From Prostheceraeus crozeri (Eukaryota; Platyhelminthes; Polycladida; Euryleptidae), in NCBI GenBank assembly GCA_907163375.1, contig CAJQUW010009005.1:1-64000 (forward strand): a stretch of DNA of 64,000 nucleotides. Reading direction: 5' to 3'. The position numbers and the translations under genes were made by a program. Positions within the stretch are counted from its first letter, which is position 1. Each line of letters starts with the position of its first letter. The notes under the pieces are model-generated. The model ran no database searches. It had not been told where the DNA came from and saw only the letters and a list, made by a program, of their open reading frames with translations. This document shows positions 23,415 to 34,100 of this stretch, in pieces.

Positions 23415-24291
23415 AGTTGTGTTGTTAATTTTGGTACTAGAACATCGGATATGCGACAATCATATATACTGTGCAACAGAACGATCCCTGCTACTAGAAT
23501 TTTCAAAGATTTGGGAATAACTATCAATGATAGACTTTCATTTGATGAACATGTTTCCCTGACTGTTAATAAAGCACGTCGAATGCTTGGCATGATTTCC
23601 CGTTCATTCTCACAACGGGATATACATGCATCAATCAATCTATATAAGACATTCGTCAGAAGTAAATTGGAGTTTGGTAACATACTTTGGCAGCCTTATA
23701 CACAGAGAAATATCAAACTTGTTGAAAGTGTGCAAAGACGAATGACCAAAAGACTACCTGGCTTTGGACATCTCCCTTATCGTGAGCGGCTATATAATTT
23801 GAAGATTCAGTCATTGCAGGCTCGTCGAATTCGATATCATCTCATTTTCTTGTATAAAGCTGTCCATGGGTACGTTGACCTCGATATTTTCAAGCTCTTT
23901 GATGTTGTAACAAACTCCTCAACTCGAGGTAACCACTTCCGACTTTACACAAGCCGCTGCCATCACAATTATCGCAATTATTTTTTCACTGGTCCAGCAG
24001 GAATTGCCCAATACTGGAATATGCTGTCAGATGCAGAAATAAATGTTGAATCCGGTTCAAAATTCAAAGTAGTTATTGAGAGGCTATTTCAAAGACTTGA
24101 TATTTGGTAATTACTGGAAACAATGCACGCTCTCTTATTAACACTTTTTCTTTCATTCCGTGACTCCACACCAATAGCTTGACAACTTGTGTATAACTCT
24201 TCTATCATGATATGCTTGGTTAGCCCTTTAGTTGGGCTCTGTATTTGCTTTCCTTGAATCAAATACAATTATTATTATTATTATTATTTAG
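23415..24291 (+). mobile_element. CR1/L2-group LINE, 3' end
   Basis: A 5'-truncated LINE consisting of the C-terminal part of ORF2 and a 3' untranslated region with a short stem-loop (AGCCCTTTAGTTGGGCT near 24224-24240) and an ATT-repeat tail (24268-24289). Short hairpins plus microsatellite tails are typical 3' ends of CR1/L2-group elements, where the reverse transcriptase recognises the RNA. An AAGT repeat abuts the truncated 5' side. Confidence 0.8.
23451..24110 (+). CDS. LINE ORF2 C-terminal fragment
   Basis: The open frame covers the region after the catalytic aspartates: IFKDLGITINDRLSFDEHV, the thumb region, LEFGNILWQPY, VQRRMTKRLPGF and YRERLYNLKIQSLQARR, ending with a WNMLSD motif. 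Together these mark the C-terminus of CR1/L2-like reverse transcriptases. The frame is intact to its stop at 24110, but the palm, endonuclease and ORF1 are missing, so it encodes no working enzyme. The first residues are read from within the truncated ORF; no genuine start codon is implied. Confidence 0.8.
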   Translation: MRQSYILCNRTIPATRIFKDLGITINDRLSFDEHVSLTVNKARRMLGMISRSFSQRDIHASINLYKTFVRSKLEFGNILWQPYTQRNIKLVESVQRRMTKRLPGFGHLPYRERLYNLKIQSLQARRIRYHLIFLYKAVHGYVDLDIFKLFDVVTNSSTRGNHFRLYTSRCHHNYRNYFFTGPAGIAQYWNMLSDAEINVESGSKFKVVIERLFQRLDIW

Positions 24292-27200
24292 TCATTGTCA
24301 GACACAAGCAGTAGGAGAAGTCAAGGAAAGCATCATGCATATTTATTATTCATATTATTCCTTCAACTATTCCTTCATTTATTTAAATATTTATTCCTTC
24401 AACTTCATTTCAATCGTAGCTATATTGAGCAATTTTACTGAAAGGGACGTGTTGCAATGTACTATACATTTACAAATGCCGCAAATTTTCTTTCAGTAGT
24501 TTTTTGATAGCATCTCAATTGTGATTAGCTATAATTGCAATATTCGCAAATTCATTTCGGAGACAACTATTAATAACTTTTGGAAATTGACCTTTTGATA
24601 AAGTTTGAGAAATTAAACATCATTATTACGTATTAACTTTGAATTCTAATTCTTCACTATACAGGACATGTATGGAGTGCGTGTGTGGGTGTTGTGTATG
24701 TGTGTGCATTCGACTTCCGGGTAAAATTCCTTTGCTATATGGGAAAATGATATACATGAATAAATTTCGGCTATGCGATCGTTTATGAGGTTTTTTGCCA
24801 TTATTTTTATCATCATGATTACTATGAATGTAAACAAAGGAAAGTTTTTGAGTACACATATTTTTGAATTTCAGATTTTGTAAACCACGTGCTTTGGTCA
24901 AATCATTGTATCTCGCACATCTGTAGAATATCCTTCTCGTCTGTTGAATAATTTCTCACCTGTTCTCTGATAGTTTATCATAGTTCATTTTGACCATCAA
25001 ATTCTCAGTGTATCAACGATTCATAAACACACTATCTGATTGAGTCACCATTTAACCCCTTCCGCATTTTATTTACCACTTCTGGTTAATCTTCTGACTG
25101 TCATTTGGATATTCATTTTTCGTTTCTATTTCTCGCTCATTTGGCCATTATATGTTCCATTAAGTACATGCATCTAGCGTTTTAGAAATTAATTCAAGTG
25201 CTATCTAACAACTGTTACACAAGAGTCACAAGGAAAAACTTCAACCTTTAGACAACTTCTCATACTATTGCACTACTTGAGCATTTGAATTAAACTTGAA
25301 ATTTATAGCATTAATAAGCGAAATCAAATTAGGAAGAACTGTTAAGTAGATTTGTAAACATATCCCTGATTCAAGTATACATTTGTGTGCAAGGTCTTGA
25401 AGGTAATCAAATTATTTAAATTGATCAGTTTTTAGCTGCATTATAGGATCAATTTTTTCTCATTCAGACGTAAGGTATATTTGTATTCTAATTGTCACTC
25501 AATACACTTTTCAAGGGGCTGTGACGTACCGTTGTTACCATCAAGGAAGGTATCTGCTGATAGAATAGCTGAATTAACCGACAATGCTAGCATCAGTGAT
25601 CAGTCTATGACCTACTATTTAAAATTCACGTGTAATGGGACTTCGATAATTAGTCAAGTCCTACAAGAGGGGAGAAAGAACTGTGATTGCTTCATATTAT
25701 TGAAAAATGGAACATGTGGTAAATTTTTATTTTTGATAGATAGCGATGATCATAGCAATCGTAAGCTTGTTGTCGATGTATTGCATTCGGTGCCTTTAAC
25801 ATGTATGCCAGGATTTGCATGTAGGAACACGAGAAAAATCAAAAAATTTGCCTTGAATGAGTTTCAAGAGAAATTATTTTTCGTTAGAAAGAAATTGCTT
25901 AGACATTCATTCTATTTGTTTCAAAAATACTAAATATTCTTATTTTAAGCAACCTTTGGAGCCAGTTTTCAGCTGAATTCAATCATAATTATCAAAAAAA
26001 GTCAGGCCAATATAAGTCACGTCACTACATGCCTACTGTAACTATGTTGGCAGCACCTGCTTGCTTAGTTGGACCATTTACTTTAAACAGTAACTCAATA
26101 ATGTGACGCCACTACCATAGCCCTTCAAGGACTAAATTATTAATCATGCACGAGTATTTCAGAAAATGTAGAAAAAGCGGCTTGATCGAGTCATTACCTG
26201 ATTAGTCTTCATTTACGTTGGCGTTATTCATAAAATTCTACGACAAAGGAAATCAACTTTCATATAACCAAGGGTCAACAGTTGGACAGCTACTGCGCAT
26301 TGGCTCTTTGTAATTCGCATATAGGCGGGTGACTTCTGTGTCTCGTGCATCATTGTTTGGAAGCTCAGTGCGCCATAGCAGCAATAGAAGTCACTTTAAT
26401 GTTATTTATCATCTGTTTTCATAGGAATAGCCATCGACATAACTTCGACATCATTTATGAAATAATAAATGAAAATATGCAGATGAATCTCTCATAGACT
26501 TCATAGCAATCATGACTTAAACTTCATAAGAACTTTCTTCAAGCCGAATTCTTGGTATAAAATCTGTAATCATAAAATACTAATTCTAAGTATTAGAAAC
26601 ACATCACTCTCTATATCATGTGGCGTATATAGGTATAGTTAGGCTCCATATGAATATTAAATAAGTATGTTTTTGATGGGTTTCTCATAATTTGTATCTG
26701 AGTCCAAGGGAATCATTTCTCATAATCATTTGCATCAATAGTTATCATAACTAAATTTGGCATGATCCCTGCCTGAAGAAATCAGATTGAGAGAAGTAAG
26801 TGTGCATGTATTTAGAGATATAGCGAATTTTTGCACAGACGTCTAAAGCGAGCTTCAACTGAAACTCACTGGACACCTTATTATATTCGGAGTTGAATAC
26901 TGTGCCCAAGTATTTCAGAAGCTCCAGTATTAGAAATAGGGACCGTATAACTGCGAGGATATAAAATACATTAAAATATATTATGGAAATATGCAATAAA
27001 AACAATACAACAAATATAGTCAACTCTCTCGGCACGTAGCTGTAAGGCAGACCCAACATAACATGCAGTCAATGACCACAAATTCTACATGTAATTTGAG
27101 ATACTCTGTTGACAAAAAAATTGACAGATGCTATGACTTATAATCGAATCTCCACATGCACTTAATAAAACTAAGTCAGTATAAGTGCAGTAAAACTTTA

Positions 27201-28160
27201 AAAAGAAAATTCAAGCTTTTTATTGAAACTCCAAGTTTTAGGTTTACTGTTGAGTAAGCACCACATACCCAAAAGGCCGATCCCAAAACCTAAGGTACAA
27301 CTTTGACGTCAATGAAGTATTATAATCAATAGTGTCAAAATCATGCATAACGTAAGACTGAATAAATCCTTAGAAACACATGACTCGATGATTTTTGGAC
27401 AATATCCCATGCTCTTCTAAAAACATGAAATGTTTTGACTATTTGCCTTAACTGATTCCAAACGTAAATGATGCTTTCGACTGACAAAAATATGACCTCG
27501 CAAATGTTTGATGGTTACTAGGTGCAGTTATATTTTGAACTTGATGTTTAAAGCATGCGTATCGAAGCATCGATGGTGCAATGGATGTTAAATGGATACT
27601 ATAGTTACATATTCAACTAGCATTAACGTATGACTGACCTCGAGTATTGAAAAGCTAGCCATGTTGTTTTATCAATAATAAATAATAGATAAATTACTGA
27701 TCTGAAAGAGCGAAAAATGGATGAGAATATGGAAAACAAAGTGTTGAATTTTTTACGGCTTTTCTATTTTGTTAGATGACTTTCCACTGTGTTCGTTTCA
27801 GTTTGCATTTTTCCGCCTTCTAGATTCTTCCCATTTTTTAACCGTGTCGTGATTTAATTTTATGACTCATTACTTCATTATTGTCAGCCGAATTTTCTGA
27901 CTATGTTTGGCATGCAATTACCTCGGATACATCTTTAGCGAAATTTTGAAAATGTGGAGGAATTTTGCACTATCTTTTTTAACACATACCATCCTCGAGT
28001 GCAGGCTATCAATTGTTATTTTGGCTATAATCTCTTCTATGATCAGCTGAAGTTTCTGCTGATTCCAGGCAATTTTATGAATCAGACTAATGATGAGACA
28101 TTTATGAAATAATGTTGTTATTAGTAATTAATTAGTAAACAAGACCATAGTGATATTTTA
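24292..28160. other. mostly non-coding; probable 5' region of the BEN-like gene at its right end
   Basis: Apart from the frame at 25481-25933, no coding signature is visible. The exon at 28164 has an acceptor before it, so an upstream exon or promoter may lie here, but I could not locate it. Confidence 0.35.
25481..25933 (+). CDS. hypothetical open frame, possible transposon-protein tail
   Basis: 150 codons with no ATG at the start, so it is an exon or a truncated piece. Features include a Tyr-Tyr-Leu-Lys-Phe strand, a cysteine pair (NCDCF), an LKNGTCGKFLFLID strand and a conserved-looking C-terminal FVRKK. The layout, alternating short strands around a Lys-Asn-Gly turn, resembles the C-terminal tails of some transposon-derived proteins, but I cannot assign a family. 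Codon content is uneventful. It may also be a chance frame. Confidence 0.3.
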   Translation: MYSNCHSIHFSRGCDVPLLPSRKVSADRIAELTDNASISDQSMTYYLKFTCNGTSIISQVLQEGRKNCDCFILLKNGTCGKFLFLIDSDDHSNRKLVVDVLHSVPLTCMPGFACRNTRKIKKFALNEFQEKLFFVRKKLLRHSFYLFQKY

Positions 28161-28163
28161 CAG

Positions 28164-31100
28164 TTGATGCCACGAGTACTGAACAGCGAGACAATTGCCC
28201 AAATGTTGGAAAAGGAAAATGATCGACTTGTAAGTGCAGCATTTGAAGCTTCTAAGCAATGTTTCTTATGATTACAATTTCCCCATTCATTTTTTAGGAA
28301 GACTTCGAAGCGATCACATATCCCAAAAATGTTTAGCAAGAGCAATCGATGGCAGAAGCACTTCCATATATCTCTCACGGTGAGAAAAAGGCATGCTAAT
28401 TCTTTAACTAAAGAATTCTTTTTGATATAAATTAGCCTAAGCTACTTTATAGGTACTGTGGTATTTACCTTGTTTAAGTGTGTATAAACTTTATCAACAT
28501 TGTATTCTTGGGATTTTGGGGACAGCCCTGAGTACCGGTGAATTTCATAACCAAGTTGCTGTACTGAGTGCGATGCATTTCAGCAACGTCGCTGCCATGT
28601 TCACGCACTCAGTACAGCAACCTGTTCTGAAATTCACCGCAACTTAGGGCTGACCTCTAGCCCCAAGAATATAACATGAATACTGAAAATGTTTTCAACA
28701 ATTTGTCAACATATTTTGCCAAATGAACTCATCTGAATGAATTTCTGATAATTTTTGCGTATGAGCTTACCGAAATCTATCTCTCACTTACTTTTGTAGA
28801 GTTTTTTGAAAAACGTATAAAACTGCTGGAACATGAATTAAAGGAATTGAAAAGCACCGTTATTGAAAGGTTCGACAAAATGGAGGTGTTGATCACAGAA
28901 GTGTTTAGTAACAGCACCATCATTACTGAGCATTGCAGTGAGCCTAATCTGAGTCAGGCTAGTGGTCCGGTTGCCAAAACGTCAGTCATCGACGAACTGA
29001 TCACCTTACCTCAACCCATTGCAAGCTCATCGTTTCTACAAGTATCCGAAAAAGAGATGGACATTGATGAAGATGATGAGGACAGCATATTTTATACCAC
29101 GGTACCAACACATGGATACGTAAGTCACATATTTCTTAGATAAATTATGCTTTTTTGATATCACGGGCCTATGCTTAACTTAAGGGCATACTTTCGCTAT
29201 TTTAATCTTGCTTCATGCTGATCTTCAGTTGGCTTGTGTTGACACGAAATAATTCATTTAGTCATCAACGGTTTTGCCTTCACATTTAACTTTAGTATGC
29301 ACAATTGTAACATCCGATCATCGACCGAGAAGTTGCAACTTTTAGGTGCATTTTACCTATTAATCACAGAGGCTTCTGACACGTTTCAGCATGGTCACAG
29401 TTTCAGGGCATGTCACAGCATTACATGGCTACACAATCATGAGATAAGCGACTGTGAAGATTATTTTGATGGGATGAGCTGGGAAGCAGATAACAGAGTG
29501 ATAAACTCAGAAGCTGCACATGGCGGATGGATCAACATGATTTTGCGGAATGGAAGTTTTCATTCAACCTTTCACTAAATTTTGAAAATCATTTTTGACC
29601 ATCTTGCCAAATAAATTATCCATCTGTGAACTATTCTGTCCCCTAAACTGTAGAAAAGCCTCGTTAAACACGCATAATCATACCGGAGGAGACCGTGTGC
29701 TTTGATAAACCTGCATGTCTGGAATTTCGACTAATTCTTCATCCGTTTCACTTTATTTTGCTCAACCATGGAATTCTAGATAATAACACCTGGAATGGAC
29801 ACTCTCTTTTCCCTAATACGATGAGAGGCTATTCATTCTCGACGCCTTGCGTCGCTGATTTCATCCTATGGGCAGCACATTAATAAGACAACTGCGCCGT
29901 GCGTTGACGGTGGATTTATAATTCACAAGTGATATCATTTAACCGTTTTTTATACACCTGATTTACGTGGTTTGCCTTTTTTGAAGCAATAACAGAACAC
30001 ATGTTTTTAATCCATCATGTATTTCTCTAGCGCCCAGAAAACTTTGAGGCCTTGGCTTTTGTCTTTGCCTTCTCGTTTCTTTCGGAGAGGCACTTCGTGT
30101 AATTTTTTAAAAAACAGTTATACAGACGATGTGTCATTTCATGAACATGGTCATGTCCTGCGGTACACATTGTGCGACCAAAAGCGTCAGGGTCATAGTC
30201 AAAATAGAAATTTTCGACAATCAACTGAAACAATTGTCGCGTCTGCTTAGACTGAAACAGCTTCAGCGACAAAGTTTGAGAGGAATTTATCTCTCTAAAA
30301 ATTTTCCAACTACATACACCAAGTGAGATCACATGATTCAGAGGAAAAAATAAACCACCTCTATTTATTGAGTCAAGGAACTCATCTGACGATGTGTCTT
30401 CGTCAACGGATAAATGTCTATCATTATCCACAAGCGATACTCTGCAGGAATTACATTTTTTTGTCTTGTAGACTGAGCGGGCACAAGCACCACATACATA
30501 TGTGAGGACAAAAAGATCTTCGTCTGTCGGAATGCTGTTAAAAAGGAGCTCGCCTGAAATTTCTCTCACTATATCACTGTGGTCGATCTGCGAAGTTTCA
30601 GTCGATTCGATGGCATTGTCGATATCACTAACAGTGAAGCCGGAGAATCGCAGTAGAGATATGGCCCGAATCTTGCGCTCACTATGCTCCAGTTGCTTCA
30701 TGCAGATGAAATAATTTGCGCCACTGAGCTGCCTATACCATCCAAAGCGAGATTCTATGTTGTCGGACTGAATGATTCCCAACAGCAGATAATTGAAGTC
30801 ATGCTCCTCCAGCATATATTTCGCCAAGCCGACGATGGCAACAATCGTTTGTCTAAAGGCGAGGAAAGTTTGCTTGCTCAATCCTGGTTCCTGAAAATAT
30901 ATAACAGATATAAGTTGTATATATAGACCTATGCTTTTACAGATAAGACATTCATCTCCAAACACTAATAATCTGCAGACATGAAATTCCAATCGCTATG
31001 CAACTACGGGCATACAAAATTGTGGATACTAAAATTAATGTGCATCATTATTCAATTAATGTGCATCATATTTCAATTTCCAATCATGGACGGAGGTAAA

Positions 31101-34100
31101 TCCTAAGTTTCAAAATTTTGGGCATAGGTTTTGGGCCTCCGTCAGGGTGGCCATCTCCCTGGAATCTACCTCAATAATGAGGAAGGCCAGTGTAAAAAGT
31201 TGGAATTTGGAGTTAATCAAAGAGATACAGAAAATTTTGGGCATAGGTTTTGGGCCTCCGTCAGGGTGGCCATCTCCCTGGAATCTACCTCAATAATGAG
31301 GAAGGCCAGTGTAAAAAGTTGGAATTTGGAGTTAATCAAAGAGATACAGAAAATTTTGGGCATAGGTTTGGGCCTCCGTCAGGGTGGCCATCTCCCTGGA
31401 ATCTACCTCAATAATGAGGAAGGCCAGTGTAAAAAGCTGGAATTTGGAGTTAATTAATGAAACGTAGTGTGAATAGCCAATCAAAATGATTCAGAAAACA
31501 TGGGCATGCGCGAAATAATATCAAATACAAAATCATAATCATAATATCTTCTACGCCTACATTGTGGATGTGAATCAATGTTAGACTACTGAAGTATGAA
31601 ATGAGCATCGTAGAATAAAGTCATGACTAAATGCTATAACTTCTTATGCATGTATATAACTAAGTCAACAACAAACCACTAGAGTATGAAAAAAGTATTG
31701 TAGAATGAAAATATCATGACTAACTGCTATAACTGCTACATCAAACTACTGCATAGATTCAAAGCAACAACATTCTTAATATGCGTAGACAATACTGAAT
31801 TCACATCCCTGTAAATCAAGAAGAAATTACTAATTTATGCAAATACTTACTCGGATATATAGGCCTACATGTAATTTATGGAACATGATCGCCTAGCATA
31901 AATGAATGGATGAGATAAATTAAATGATGCATAAAGAAAAACAATTATTTAGAATAAAATAAATAGGTTTTCATAAATTAGCTAAATGAAGAACATACAT
32001 GTTTTCAACATAATTGAAATAAATCAATGGAGGAGTCAAGTAGTTAGGTTTGATACTTACAAAGTTACATCATGATAGTACCTGTTCAACATCAATAATT
32101 AATTAATTTTCTAACTTGGAACAATTATTTTAAAATGTAGCTAGATTTAACACAGTGCAATATACAAACGAATGATGAACCAACATTAGAGGTAAGGATA
32201 GACAGAAAATGTTTGACTTACTCGTAATATGTCAATTGCTTCATTTTTCAAATCTCCGTCGTCTGATAATCTGGGACTGCTTTTTACATAAGCCATGAGG
32301 TTGAGAAGAATACTCAAGCGGCAGATCGTATCAGAGGAGGTTATATGCTTGAATTTGTGGGAGGGAATACTTCTACTGGAATCATATACTTCAAATTTCA
32401 AATTGGGGTGCACTATGATGGATCCTTTGACTTGGGGTGGAGTGGACGACAGATCACAGTATAAAAAGTAAATGATGTTGTCTTGTCGGTGAATGATAAA
32501 ACCAGACGGAGGGGTCTCTTTTGAGATCTTCATCGCAATGTCTTCGATACAGCTCACTTTGTCAGCTTCATTGAGCTCAGTTTCCATTTGCTCGAAGCTT
32601 TGATTTAGGAAATCCCGACGCGCAGACGAGGTCGCTCCTTCTGTAGGTCTTTCAGATTTAGTCGAAGAGAAATACGATGGTAATTCCGGAAAAAACAGAC
32701 GGCACAGCGCCGGATTTCAATCTTCGCAGTAGTTTCTTTCGACGTTCACCGAACTTTTGAAACCTACTCTTGTTCGAGTCCGTAATATCAGTTAAAAAGT
32801 CCGATTCCTTGAAATGACGTGAGCACAATCGTGAATACTTGGTCGGCACAAAGTTTTCACGAGATAGCCGTCGAAGCCATAGTTTCAGAATCTGAGGATT
32901 CTCCAGAGGAAATCGATGCAAAGTTGCAGTCGTATTTTCTAACTCCGAGTCGTATCGCGTTTTGCAGCCCACTGCACAACGCTTGTAAGGCATTACGGCG
33001 TTGGATAAAGTGTGAAACAGTGAATCTGCTAACTGTGCATTTCGCTCACAGATGATGTAATTTAAGGGAAACATGTGGTGAATCATCTATTCAGCTTCCC
33101 ATCCTAACGCCTTTTACTTAATGTGCTGACCAGCGAGCAATTATCATCAAGCGAGCCAAAACCTCTCCTCTGTTCAGCCATGGAATCCATGGTTCAGCCA
33201 GCCTCTCATCGTCCAGCGAGAGGAAGAAATTTAGGGAGTGTCCATTCCAGGTGTTATTATCTAGAATTCCATGGCTCAACTTAGAACATACAAATAGCTA
33301 GGTTAATAGAGAATTTCATTCCATAGACTGGCACAGTCTTACGAGATAAGTCAAGACATCTGGCATCGTCATTAAGTCTTAAAGCGTCAACGCGTTGCAT
33401 GTGCAACACCTAGTGTGCAATGCATTAGCGAGACACGAGATCCCATTTGGCGAGCATCACATATTGAGCCCTCTGGCCAAATTCCATTAAGCATGTGGAA
33501 GATTGATTAACGTAGTGGACTTTGTTCGCAGATTTAGAGGAGAACAGATAAACTTTTCCTTCTAAAAATCTTTATTCAAACGAGGGATTAGTAAAGTTGC
33601 ATGCAACACATAACTCATCAAAAAGTAGTCGATCCACAGAATCAACACGTCAAAGATAATTCAATTCGTATAAATTGTCTGTCTTTGGCATGCAGGATTG
33701 AATACTGGCAGCGTTTCCACGTTGAACAGCCAGACTAAGTCTTTGTTTAAAAAACAACGTCGATCTTGTCTCTCCACTTCGTTCACAAATCTTCTTCCCG
33801 ATGATGTTGACCAGGGTTTTGGCGTCGCTACCCCAAGCTCCCAGTGTTTCCATTGCAAACGGGCAGAAAATATGAGCGTTCGCCAAACTTTGGTACTTCC
33901 GTCTCTTTCTTTCTTCAGCATATGAAGCTAGTTTGCCTCCTTCTTGAGCACTGATTTGGATGTTGCTGGCTGCTAGGGTGTCGACACATGTGTAGTCCCA
34001 GATGAGAGGCAAACCTCGGCTCCATGGCGTTAAGGTGATGCCGTCGGGTCTTTTGCCGTCGTCTCGGCATAGGCCGACAGGTTCCAAGACGGCAGGCACA

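Larger units (their letters stand above)
29767..33273 (-). mobile_element. P element (P superfamily DNA transposon), internally altered
   Basis: A 3507-bp element with terminal inverted repeats starting CATGGAATTCTAGATAA (38 bp perfect, plus a shared GATGAGAGGCT further in), flanked by the 7-bp direct repeat GCTCAAC (29760-29766 and 33274-33280). Its minus-strand gene has an N-terminal THAP exon and a C-terminal exon of the P transposase. The central RNase H-like core is not visible between them; in that space are three 119-bp tandem units and A+T-rich DNA. P elements move by cut-and-paste, with the THAP domain binding their ends. The element sits antisense in intron 3 of the BEN-like gene. 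Confidence 0.85.

Noticed and set aside
29297-29578. Plus-strand 93-codon frame in the BEN-like gene intron
   Set aside because: No convincing splice sites, and the flanking exons join in phase without it.
31131-31457. Plus-strand 108-codon frame
   Set aside because: Produced by the 119-bp tandem units; the three units are read in different frames.
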